From contig JABMLP010000021.1 in NCBI GenBank assembly GCA_013176395.1, positions 558,001 through 622,000 on the forward strand: DNA of 64,000 bases, in the 5' to 3' direction. Below are positions 11,001 through 20,392 of this stretch, piece after piece. This DNA comes from Venturia oleaginea (Eukaryota; Ascomycota; Dothideomycetes; Venturiales; Venturiaceae). Position 1 is the stretch's first letter; every line of letters starts with the position of its first letter. Made by a program: the position numbers and the translations under genes. The notes beneath the pieces were generated by a model that ran no database searches, was not told where the DNA came from, and saw only the letters and a list, made by a program, of their open reading frames with translations.

Positions 11001-11803
11001 TCACAACTCCACAAAAAATCCCCCAACAGCGACCAAAACCGCAAACCCAGATCCCCTCTGCACAACTCCAGCCCCACTCGCCGTCGAACTAGCCCCAGCC
11101 CCACTTCCCGTCGCCGTAGCCGTAGCAACAGAAACCGTCGTACTAACCACATAACTCGGACTCGGATACGCCGTCGTCGCCGGCGCACTCGAATTCTGCA
11201 CCAAAATATAATTCGCAGCAACCGGAGTCGTGAGACCATATTGCGCAGTGAAATTCGTGAGATTGAAACCGATCCGATTATTTGTCAGATTTCCGAGGCT
11301 AGATGGGAAAGTTGGGGGTTGGGAGTAGAGGAGGTAGATGTAGCGGTGGGCGTAGTCGCCCACGGGAGGGGATGGTTGACGGTATTCTACGCCGTTGGGG
11401 GGGTTGGCGGCTGCGAGGGTTAATTGGGAGGTGTTTGTTGTTCCGGCTGTTATGGAGGGAGCGATCCAGTGGAGGTTTGGGATTCGGGTTCCGTTTCGGG
11501 CGACGTCGAGATCGATCATTATTATGACTGCGGTATTGGTGTTGCTGAAGAGAGTTGGGGATGCGGTGATGTTTGGACGGTTTGCGACGGCTGGATTGAA
11601 GATCTTAGCGATAGAGTTTTGAGTGATGTTTTCTGGAAGCATTGATTACCTGATCTTTGCAATTGTTCTCCTGGAGGCGAGACAGTAATGTTGCCATACG
11701 TGACTCCCAAATTCGTATTCACGCTGGGAGTAAATCCACTAGGCGTCTGCGCAACAGCCGTAGCTGCCAACGCCAAAATCGATGCAATCGCTCGAGTCTT
11801 CAT
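11001..11803 (-). CDS. Secreted PEBP-family (phosphatidylethanolamine-binding-like) protein, probably GPI-anchored, with frame break
   Basis: Starts at the ATG at 11803 (MKTRAIASILALAATAVAQ, a clear signal peptide). LGVTYGNITVSPPGEQL is the usual PEBP N-terminus. From about 11642 a different frame continues the fold: AVIIMIDLDVARNGTRIPNL, then GDYAHRYIYLLYSQPP, the fungal version of the ligand-pocket GxHRY motif. The C-terminus is Ser/Thr/Ala-rich and ends in a hydrophobic stretch (RGSGFAVLVAVGGFF), as expected of a GPI-anchor signal. Between GEQL and PENITQN lie about 23 bases that change frame. The only GT-AG pair there would make a 17-nt intron, too short to be credible. So the gene is frameshifted by a small insertion, or the true splice differs from my model. 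Family function is lipid or small-ligand binding; role here unknown. Confidence 0.62.
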
Positions 11804-12182
11804 ATTCAATTGTCTTTCTAGTGGTGTTTGTTGTTGTCAATATAAAACCCTGACCTTCTCTGGACGAGGATGTGTGGTTATAAAGCCAGGAACCACGATT
11901 GTACGCGTAATGAAACGCTCAAAAATGCAGCTGTCGAACGCCATTTCCTAGGCAAAACACGTTCTTCTCCCTCTCGACGCGATGGTGGTGAGGTTGCATG
12001 AAATGGTTCGCGCCAATGACGGGTGCCAATGTTTTAAGCCTGGTCTATTGCCCGATTGGGTAAAGACGTGGCGCCTGCGACGGGATGGCCGATCAGGCTG
12101 GATTTGAGTGCAGAAAAAATGGAATCGAAAGAGGCCGCCTTAGAGATTATCGAACGCTGTTAGGATCAGGTTCAGGGTTGTA
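11804..12182. other. Upstream region of the PEBP-family gene
   Basis: No gene is seen. It lies between the PEBP start and the left target duplication of the LINE and presumably contains the PEBP promoter; TATAAAA (minus strand, around 11841-11847) is close to the expected distance. Confidence 0.35.
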
Positions 12183-12196
12183 TCTGTGAAGTAATG
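12183..12196. repeat. Target-site duplication of LINE, left copy
   Basis: TCTGTGAAGTAATG, repeated exactly at 18122-18135. Confidence 0.85.
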
Positions 12197-12216
12197 ATTG
12201 ATTGATTGATTGATTT
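12197..12216 (-). repeat. LINE 3' simple-repeat tail
   Basis: Four ATTG units on the plus strand (CAAT on the element strand) directly after the target duplication. The same tail is found at 8177 and, in shorter form, at 30783. Confidence 0.8.
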
Positions 12217-12483
12217 TATCCTACTCGGTTGCAGCCGCTTAATCACGCAGCTATGCCCGGTTAGGGGGACTTCATCAGACAGCCGACACGTGATATGATC
12301 TACCACGTCCCACTTCGCCCTGCTTACCAAAACAAGACCAGCTATCCCCTCGATCCCCCCTCTTTTCCCTCAACCACTATTTCCAAATGCCCAATGGCTC
12401 TTGTAAATATCGGTTGTTCTACCAGTACATCTGTGCTATCTAGATTCCGGGAGGCAATGCCTCATGTTTCGCTTTCCGTCTAC

Positions 12484-15400
12484 CTACAGTCTCCCCTCAA
12501 TGCTCAGCGTCGTCTGCGCGTTTTCGATCCCACTATGCCCAAGGACCCGCGTCTGTTCCATGAATCTGATAGCTTTTGTGGCTAACTTATGCGTAGTCAA
12601 GATATTCCGGAGGTTGTTTCGTCCTGGGAAGCGGCCCAACTCGTCTCTCCGGATGTCCCGGAACTTGCGGCATTCCAGGAGGATATGGGCTACGGTCTGC
12701 ATCCCTTCACGGCAGTCACACCTAGAGTCTGGGATACCTTGGACACGTCGGCTGAAGAGGAAGGCCTTGAGCCCTATCTTTTCAGTTCTCATCTGTACGA
12801 GGATCGCACTTTCTCGCTTGCTCCGGTCTTGATGGAGTTGGAGCACCCTTTTAGTAGGCTTAGGTGTGTATCTCCTCGTGGCTTTCCCCTTTGTCTCGGA
12901 TTTCCAGCTAGTCAACCATTGTTTATTCACTACCTTCCAGCACCACGTCTTGATTGTCGTTCTTAGCGGGTACAGTTCCGGTGGCATATCAGCTCTTGGT
13001 CCTTTCTCTCCGTCTTCTCTCCATCCAGTGGCCTCCCTGGCGGCTTGGTCAGCGGCCTCGTTCCCGTCAATTCCCTCGTGGGCAGAGATCCATCGGATGT
13101 TCACGATAGCTCCGTACTCGTGAAGTTGTGTGATCCGTTGTACAATCCGCTTGACAATGTATGCTCCTGATCGGCCTTCCGGCCTTGTCAGCGAGCGTAT
13201 CGCTGCCTGGTTGTCGGTGAAGATATTGATGTCTCTCCGTTCGTTTCCTGCCTCGATGTCTGTTTGAACCATATGCAGCGCTAGATTTATTCCTTGAAGT
13301 TCAGCTGCGTACACCGTGGAGGTCGTCTCAGGGCCCATATACGTGCTTCTCGTCTGTCTTTTCAGCGGCCAGACTGCTGCAGCGCCTGTATGTCCGTCTA
13401 TGCTACTCCCATCTGTATAGATGCAAATATTACCCTCGACTCTAGTGACGGAGTCGTGCTCAGAGTGTGCCGCTTCATCGCTTGGTGCGATATATGTCTT
13501 TGGGCCCTGCCACCATGGTGCTGCTACGAACGGCGGGATTGTCTCTCGCTTGTCGAGATTTGCTGCTCCTTTCTCTTCGGCGTCTCGATATATGTTGTAT
13601 AATGGGCTATCGTAGCTTGCTCGTTGTCTTGACCTTGGTTCTCCGAATTGAGTATCTAGCAGTTTAGGGAGGTCTTGGCACGTGAGTATACGGCTGAGGG
13701 TTTCAGTGTTGTGTTTCCAGATTTGTTGTTCGACTGGGAGCAGGTAGGTCTCTATGTCGAGGGCGACTCTGGATGTCGCTTTGAACGCTCCACAGATAAT
13801 TCGTGCTGCACGTGCTTGGATTGACTGAAGTGTGTCGAGCGTTTTTCTCGTGTATGGTTTTCCCCTCATTCCTGAATTCGACCAGATTGAACACGCGTAC
13901 ATCATCTGAGGGACTACTACTCCGCGGTAGATTTTTCGCATATCTAGCAGACTGACGCCCCATGTTGAGCTGCCCAGAGAGCACAGTGCGTTCACTGTTT
14001 TTGTAGTTTTCCGCTTGATTTCTTCGATGTGTTCCTTCCATTGGAGTTTGCTGTCTAGCGTCACGCCTCGATATTTGCACGTTGTCTTAGGCGCAATGCA
14101 TCCCCATGCCGTTTGAACGGGCTGTTGTGTGTTTATACGGGTGCGTCTTCTTGTGAAGTGTGTCAGTTGGAACTTTTCTGGGGCTAATTTTGATGCATGT
14201 GTCTTTGCCCAACAGTTTGCCTTTTCCAGCGCGTTTTCGAGTTTCTTGCACGTTTCTTCTGTTGTGTTGCCCCATGTAAGTATGGCTGCGTCATCGATAT
14301 AGCCTGTAGCTGCAGTATCGTCGCCTGAGTCGCATTGCTCAATAAGGTCAGAGTTGTAGAATATGTATAAGATGGGGGATAGGGGCGATCCCTGTGGTAC
14401 CCCAGTCTCGACCGTGTACTCGTCAGATTCGTAGCCATCGATGACAATTCGCGTGCGTCTATCGCTCAGGAAGCTAGCAATCCATCGTACTGTTCTCTCA
14501 TCAACTTTTCTTTTCCGAAGATTGTGTAGGAGTCTCTTGTGGGATACGTTGTCGAAGGCGCCTGACACGTCAAGGAGCAGCAGGCTAGCGACTTGTCCTT
14601 TTCCGTTGTTCCAAGCGTTGTAGATTCTCTCGATTACAGCGTGTAGTGCGTGTTCCGTTGACCTTAACTTCCTGCCTCCCATGTGCATCCTTGGGATGAC
14701 TTGGTGTGTTTCCACCAGGTAGCTAAGTCTCTTAGCGATTACTGCGTCCATGGCCTTGCCAATCGTATTCAGGAGCGCAATAGGTCGGTATGCCTTTGGA
14801 GTCGAGTAGTCGTCCTTCCCTGGTTTGCGTAGCACTACCGTGGTCGAGCTTTGGAAATGTGTCGGGTAGTGGCCCAGTTGTAGGCTCTGGTTCATGATTG
14901 TCGCCAGGTGTCCCACCAACATATAAGATGCCGTCTGCAAGGCCTTGTTTGGGATCCCATCCGGTCCCGGGGCCTTGAAGGGTGACGCTGCTTGTATTGC
15001 GTCCAGTACCTCCTTCTCAGTAACGTTTGGCATTGGTATACAATCATCATATCTTGCATCCTGTAGATCGTCGAGGTCTGCTTCTGGCGGTGCTGGGAAG
15101 AAGGCGTCCCGAAGGAGAATCGTTTTTGCCGAGGGTGTAGTAGCCTGGTTGCCGGTCGTCGGACACTTGATAATTGGCGTCACACTTGGGGGCTGGCTTT
15201 CTCTATTGCGCGCCCACTTGGCTATTTTCCAGAGGGATTCAGTGGAGCTTGCTGCCATTTCTACGCGGTCTCTGTGTGCTTGCCGAAGCGCCTTCTTGAT
15301 CGTCCGTGTCTTGTGGTTCCTCGCCTCGCGGTAGTTTTCCCATGTCTCCTCCGTGTGTCTTCTCTCGTGTATGCGCCTTAGACGTTTTGTATCTGCCAAT

Positions 15401-16364
15401 GCTCTCGAGCATGTTCCGTCCATCCCTCTTTCGCCTTGGTGCATGGTCTTGTGAGGGGAATTGTCTTCGCTGCTGCATCTTTGATCGCTTTGACTAACTC
15501 CATCGTGTACATGTCTAGCGCTGCTTTCGTCCTTGGTCTCCTTCGTGCCGGTAGGGTGTCTCTGAGCGTCCCGCAGAACTCCTTGCAGTCTAGGAGTTTC
15601 CAGTTGCATCCTGGCCTGATTTCCGTGGAGCGCGTCCGGAGATCCAGTATGATGCTGATGGGGAGGTGGTCTGAGTCGTGGTCTAGCTCTCTGTCTACTC
15701 TGCTACTGATGGTCCTGTCAATCAAGCCTAATGTCATCCAGCACATATCAATCGTCGTCCTGCTGCTGCCTTCTTCGTACGTTACCGTTCCGGGCTGCAG
15801 CATGCTTGACATATCAAATCTCTCCATAATTTCGATAAGTTCTTCCGCTTCTCGGTCTTCATGTGCGACCTGCGCTCCGCCCCACATTCTATGGTGTAAG
15901 TTCAAGTCGCCTAATACCATCTGTTCTTTCAGCGCGTGTTCCTCCAATCGAGCTCTTAGGGTCGGCAGTGAGCTGATGCGGTTTGGCATGTTTTGGACCG
16001 TATTGTAGACGTTGTGTATTACCAGCTCGTTTTCTGTTTGATCGCCATTGCTGATACTGATTCTCAATGAGCAGACGTCTCTTGTGTGCTGTTCGAATTG
16101 CAGGCTGCCGTGGTCTAGCCTTTTGTTGACAAAGAAACACACCCTTGCTGGGCCATCCTCCTTGTTCGTTGTCGGATAGTATAAGTGGAATATATTCTTC
16201 GCTGGGTGGTGTGTTGTCGACATGAAGGGGTTGCGCCACGGTTCTTGGATAGCAATAATATCGTATTCTGCTACTCTTGGATCACGGAGTAGAGTTGCCA
16301 TAACCGTATCCCTTGATTTGCGTACGTTGTACTGTAGTATATTAAGTTGGTCCTTCTCTTTCAT
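12484..16364 (-). pseudogene. LINE ORF2: endonuclease, reverse transcriptase, RNase H (frameshifted)
   Basis: The ATG at 16364 overlaps the ORF1 stop. The first frame carries the AP-type endonuclease (LNILQYNVRK, DIIAIQEPW, DHLPISI near its end). At about 15400 it ends in a false reading (EHWQIQNV), while the other frame continues the protein (LADTKRLRRIHERRH). One indel there restores the frame. Reverse transcriptase motifs follow: LLLLDVSGAFDNVSHKRLL, GVPQGSPLSPILY and the YIDDAAIL catalytic box. RNase H follows: IYTDGSSIDGHTGAAAVW and IFTDNQAAIRSL. The C-terminus has CDCREGMQTVAHILLEC. It would nick target DNA and copy the LINE RNA in place. As it stands, no full ORF2 protein can be made without frameshifting. 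Confidence 0.88.
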
Positions 16365-17992
16365 AGATCCGAGTCCTCATCGATTTCCATGTATTGTGTG
16401 TTTCTACATGTTAGGGTATTGCCCTCTAGCGCCTCAAGCGCCCTCCTCGACATCTTCGTTGCTCTTTGTGGCCTTTGACTCTGGTGTGATCCTTCGTTCT
16501 CCTTGTCTCCTGGAGCAGGTCTCTTTTGTCCATTTCCAGGTAATAGTTGCATCCCTCTGGTCCTTGGCCCTTGGCGTGAGGTCAGGTCTGTGGTTGACCT
16601 CGTTCTTCCAGGAGGTTCTCGGGCGGAATTTTGAATAGGTATTTCATCACAGGTGAACATCGTAGGGTGATACCGAGGTCTGTTCGCGTACGCTGCCTTT
16701 GTCCGAGTGAGTTCCTCCTTCCTAGTTGGGCATTGTTGACTCCATGCTTCATGGGCTCCCTGGCAGTTGGCGCATTTCCTAGGTGTGGTCTGTCCAGTCT
16801 TCGAAGGGCAGTCCCTAGAACTATGTTCTTGCGCACAGTAGCCACATGTTTTCGCTGCTTTGCATTGAGTTCCTATGTGGCCGTATTTGTAGCACTGAAA
16901 GCACTGCTTCAGTCGGCATTGTCTCTCATATCGTTCGCTTTGACACATCTCCCCTTGCCACACCAGACCTTCATCGATGATCTTGTTTGCGTCCTCAGGC
17001 TTGGTGAACTCAATGATGACCGACGACATCGCTTTTGTTGGCGCCTTCCGGGTCAACCATCCAATGTATTTGATGTCCGCGGTTGGAATAAACGGCTTAT
17101 TGTCTTGCAGAATGGCGTCTCTAGTTTCCTCGAATTTGTCTGTATTCATCGTACTAGTACGTATGCCATGTACAAGAACGCCATACGTTGGATTTCGTAC
17201 TGACGTCCCGTTTCCAATACGTGGGGTCCAGTCCTACGTGAATTGTCTGAGAAGCTGCATTTCACTATTTGTCGCCGTTCTGATGCTCAGATCTCCGCTT
17301 TTGAGCTGGTTAGCAGACATGATCTTTAGATTGGCTATATGTTCGTTTTGACTTTGGGAAATGGCTCGGTCAACGTGGGCTTTTAAATTGCGTGGATTCA
17401 TTGCGCGCAGGCTCTGGATCGTTTGTGCGTTCCTGATGTTTACGATAATCTCACGTCGGACCGTCGCGGGAGTCTTGACACTTTGGGTTTGTATGCTATG
17501 TGTGCTTGTAGCTAGCCCTCCTCGGGTAGCGGCAGCAGCATAGCTCATTGGCATGCCTGTTTGGAATTGTGTCCCTTTGTTCTTGATATCACTCGCTATT
17601 CCTGCAACGGTCTTGCTCACCTCTGTTGCCTCTTTCGCTGCCGTTTTCGCTTCCTCACCAATAGTGATGTTCTTCTGTGTGTCTGTTCTCAGAGCTTTAA
17701 GTTCTCCCTTTATCCCAGCTATCTCCTTCGCCGTTTCCTTTGTGTCTTGAGTCATCTCAGTGTGTATAATGCGTAGTTGATCGTGGACGGTTGTCATATC
17801 GGGGGTCCTTTGGGCCTTTGCAATCAAGGGCAGCATCGTCGTGATAATTGCCTTTACTTGGTCTGGGGGTACAGGTAGAGCCTGTCCGCTTTCGAGGTAG
17901 AGTAATGCGTTTCGAAGGTGCCTTGTGATTTGTGTAGCGTGCTCATGAAGTCCGGTCGGCCAGACCACCTCTTGAGGCCACGGTATTGTCAT
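16361..17992 (-). pseudogene. LINE ORF1: gag-like nucleic-acid-binding protein with one in-frame TAG
   Basis: One frame runs from the ATG at 17992 (MTIPWPQEVVWPTGLHEHA) to 16361 and is interrupted only by a TAG at 17236-17234, in the context LLRQFT-stop-DWTPRIGNG, where the protein sequence clearly continues. The N-terminal half has a long charged coiled-coil-like region. The middle has the RRM-like fungal gag segment (YIGWLTRKAPTKAMSSVIIE). The C-terminal half holds three Cys/His knuckles: CFQCYKYGHIGTQC, CGYCAQEHSSRDC and CANCQGAHEAWSQQC. It would coat the LINE RNA. The nonsense codon makes this copy defective unless read through. Confidence 0.85.
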
Positions 17993-18121
17993 CTCTCGTT
18001 TCTACGCGCTGGGCGACGCGTCGAGCCTAGAACAACCTGAGCCCTCTTGAGGCGATGTGTATTTGCGTTATAATTATTCAGTTTCAAAGATCTCAGTTCT
18101 CGCTGTTGTGGTGTTTTTTTC

Positions 18122-18135
18122 TCTGTGAAGTAATG
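18122..18135. repeat. Target-site duplication of LINE, right copy
   Basis: Exact second copy of TCTGTGAAGTAATG. The insertion lies about 330 bp upstream of the start of the RCR-like gene. Confidence 0.85.
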
Positions 18136-18448
18136 CGATGATCGTGGAACTCGTCTTTGCGGACTTGATACGGTCACGTGATGTATTACCTCTCTCCAGG
18201 CTCGTGAGCTGCCTTTCAAGTAATGAAAGCAAACCCTGAGCCCTAGCAATCCATCTAGTCTCGAAACTTGAGGTGAACCAGATTGTGGTTATTGTCGTAT
18301 TTTCGACAATTTTCTCTCCCCTGGTCTGCCCAGGAACACTTGCATAACGATACAAAAACCTGCTTTCACACCATCAGATACTCTATTAATCGCGCAACAA
18401 CATCAGCTACAAACTCCAAACGCCTCTATACACACACGGAAAAAAACA

Positions 18449-18926
18449 ATGGCAGCCTTGGAAAAGCGACAGTGAGTAGAATAACCGTGCACAAGGCTGT
18501 CAGCCTTATTCTCGCACGGTCGCAGTATGTTCCGAAACGAGTGCTGATCGTGTATAAAAGGTGTTACAACAGCGACAACGGGTACTACTACTGCGGAAAC
18601 ACGACCACGCCTTGGAATGATTGGGGTCGCTGGGTTCTTATCGGAGTCATCGGGTTTCTGGTTATACTACTGCTGCTGATATTCTGTTGTTGGTAAGTCT
18701 TGCCGCTCTCGAGATGGGTCGTCCAAAGAGGCATGTGGGAAGGAAATCTGATAGTGTTTTAAGCTGTTATTCTTCTCGTGGATATGGTCCGAGACGACGG
18801 TCGAGAAGTCGTTCGAGAGGGAGTGTGGTGTATGTTAGGGATTCCAGGACTACGAGCTCGATGTCTTCGAGGAGTCCAAGGGAATACGTTACCAGGCCGG
18901 CAAGAGTCTATAGGACGAGGAGATGA
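18449..18926 (+). CDS. RCR-family membrane protein (Congo red resistance / chitin deposition regulator-like)
   Basis: Three exons fit in phase: 18449-18471, 18561-18692 and 18764-18926, giving 105 aa. The first exon codes only MAALEKRQ; donors are GTGAGT and GTAAGT. The mature order is a short Cys/Tyr-rich lumenal part (CYNSDNGYYYCGN), W-rich WNDWGRWVL, one transmembrane segment (GVIGFLVILLLLIFCC) and a basic Arg/Ser-rich cytosolic tail (YGPRRRSRSRSRG). This matches fungal RCR proteins, which in yeast sort membrane proteins and affect cell-wall chitin. The third exon and its AAG acceptor are less certain than the first two. The promoter is now only ~330 bp from a LINE insertion, so its regulation may differ from relatives lacking it. 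Confidence 0.68.
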
Positions 18927-19231
18927 AGAAGAAATCCAAGACAGAAGGGATCCTGGGCACCGGCAATGATTGAGATATTCCTTTTCGCAGCCTTGTTTTG
19001 CTTTTGCACAACTGGATTGTGGTTAGCGCATCATGACGTATGTCCTCAACCCTTTCCACTATTGTCATGGGCGTTCCTTTTCCAATAATCACTACCCATA
19101 TTTTGGTACTCCAATTGTCTATATTATTACCTCCTCGGTCCGTTTCAGCCTCGCCACATACATGGGCTCTCCTTTACATCAATTGATCAGCCTTGTCCAT
19201 AGCCCCAGCCTCACACTTCAATGCCACTTCA

Positions 19232-20392
19232 ATGCCACCCCCTTCCAAAGAGACCGAAGAGAAGCGCGACACGTCTCGTGAAATCATCTTCGCCTTCGGA
19301 CCAAAAGGAGATTATTTCATGTCCACAAACGACCCAGAACAAAACGCATACACATTGTGAGCCTCACAGAATCTCCACAAAAACATCAATTACATTAACC
19401 AATAAAGTTACGTTCGAAAAATACACGTAAAGCCACTCAAAAATTCACCGCTACTGCAAGACATATACTCTATAGCCATTGGCGCCGAAGGCGGTATCTT
19501 CCTCGCCTGCAAATCAGTTGATCACAAAACACCATCTTGGACATACACGGGCGTGACAGGTCTGGCATGGGATCTCATGGACTTCCGTCTCTTCTCTAGG
19601 ATTTCCTCTAGTAACACTGCTTCATTGGAAGATTTACAGAAAATCAATCTCACAATAGGACCAAGGGGCTCTTACTTCACAACTACAAAAGATGGACCCG
19701 TATACCGTGACATGCCCACCAAACTCCACGAAAAGATCCAGTCTCAGGCATTACAAGGTATACGACCTCGCCACGTATCTCTAGGTCAACACGATTCCTA
19801 CATTTGCCTTTGGGACGACTCAACAATCAGCTATTCCATCAACCTTTCCTACACCGGTCTCGCCTCAAAAATGCAAGAATACATCGATGACAACTCCAAT
19901 CCACCATCGTTCGTAGCAATGAATCCATATGACAATTATTCCTGGTTCCTGGTTGATGCGGATGGGCAGTGTGCCTGGTCATTCAAGAACATGGATACCG
20001 GCGCTATCAAAAATATCCAGGAAGCGGCTTTTAATTATCTACAGCGACGAGCGAGGGAAGATGGGACTTCATTCACAGAAACGATAACGTTGGATGGGAA
20101 GGAGACGTCATTGAGGATTACGCCGGAGACGAGGTTTGATAAACCTTCTGAAATATCCAGCTCCCCGATCTTGAACAAAATGTCGCAGCCGATGTCGAAG
20201 ATGCTGATGAAGCTTCGAGAACCACTTTTTGATGGACAGGGAAGAAGAAATGTGGCTGTTTTCGGACTTACTGGTTTGAATGTCGGGCTTGCATGTAAAG
20301 TCCGAGGATACAGATGGAGGACGACAATTGTTGCTGGCAGCGTCGCTGGAATGGTTAGTTTGATGGCTTTGGAGTGGGTGGGTGGGACGTAG
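19232..20392 (+). CDS. Conserved-looking hypothetical protein, 369 aa
   Basis: Two exons, 19232-19356 and 19408-20392, with a 51-bp GTGAGC...AAG intron that has a TTAAC branch site. The start is the ATG giving MPPPSKETEEKRDTSREIIF. The joined protein reads smoothly across the intron: FGPKGDYFMSTNDPEQN, then NAYTFYVRKIHVKP. Aromatic-rich beta-like repeats follow (FLACKSVDHKTPSWTYTGVT, ISYSINLSYTGL, YSWFLVDADGQCAWSF). The C-terminus has two short hydrophobic stretches (VFGLTGLNVGLACKV and TTIVAGSVAGMVSLMALEW) that could anchor it in a membrane. I do not recognise the family. The alternating W/Y/G motifs could be a repeat-type propeller, but that is a guess. The frame is intact, so it is probably a real gene. 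Confidence 0.68.

Larger units (their letters stand above)
12197..18121 (-). mobile_element. Full-length Tad1-like LINE (non-LTR retrotransposon)
   Basis: A 5,925-bp insertion on the minus strand with an exact 14-bp target duplication. It has a ~130-bp 5' leader (17993-18121), ORF1 (gag-like, CCHC knuckles), ORF2 (AP endonuclease, reverse transcriptase, RNase H, Cys/His C-terminus), a ~290-bp 3' UTR and a CAAT-type simple-repeat tail. ORF1 stop and ORF2 start overlap as ATGA (16364-16361), suggesting termination-reinitiation. APE plus RNase H in ORF2 is typical of the Tad1 clade of fungi. Two lesions are visible: a TAG in ORF1 and a frameshift in ORF2. Because both ends and the duplication are intact, the insertion is probably not ancient. 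Confidence 0.9.

Noticed and set aside
13294..13667. Plus-strand ORFs inside the LINE
   Set aside because: They lie opposite the RNase H/RT coding sequence and have no family features; antisense shadows.
15378..15497. Start of the 1041-residue minus-strand frame at 15609 as the start of the reverse transcriptase protein
   Set aside because: Its first ~75 residues lie in a different frame from the endonuclease sequence, which is real there. They are a shadow; the true ORF2 enters this frame only at about 15400 after a frameshift.
17993..18121. Possible additional short ORF upstream of LINE ORF1
   Set aside because: Only ~130 bp, no conserved peptide; better read as the 5' leader.
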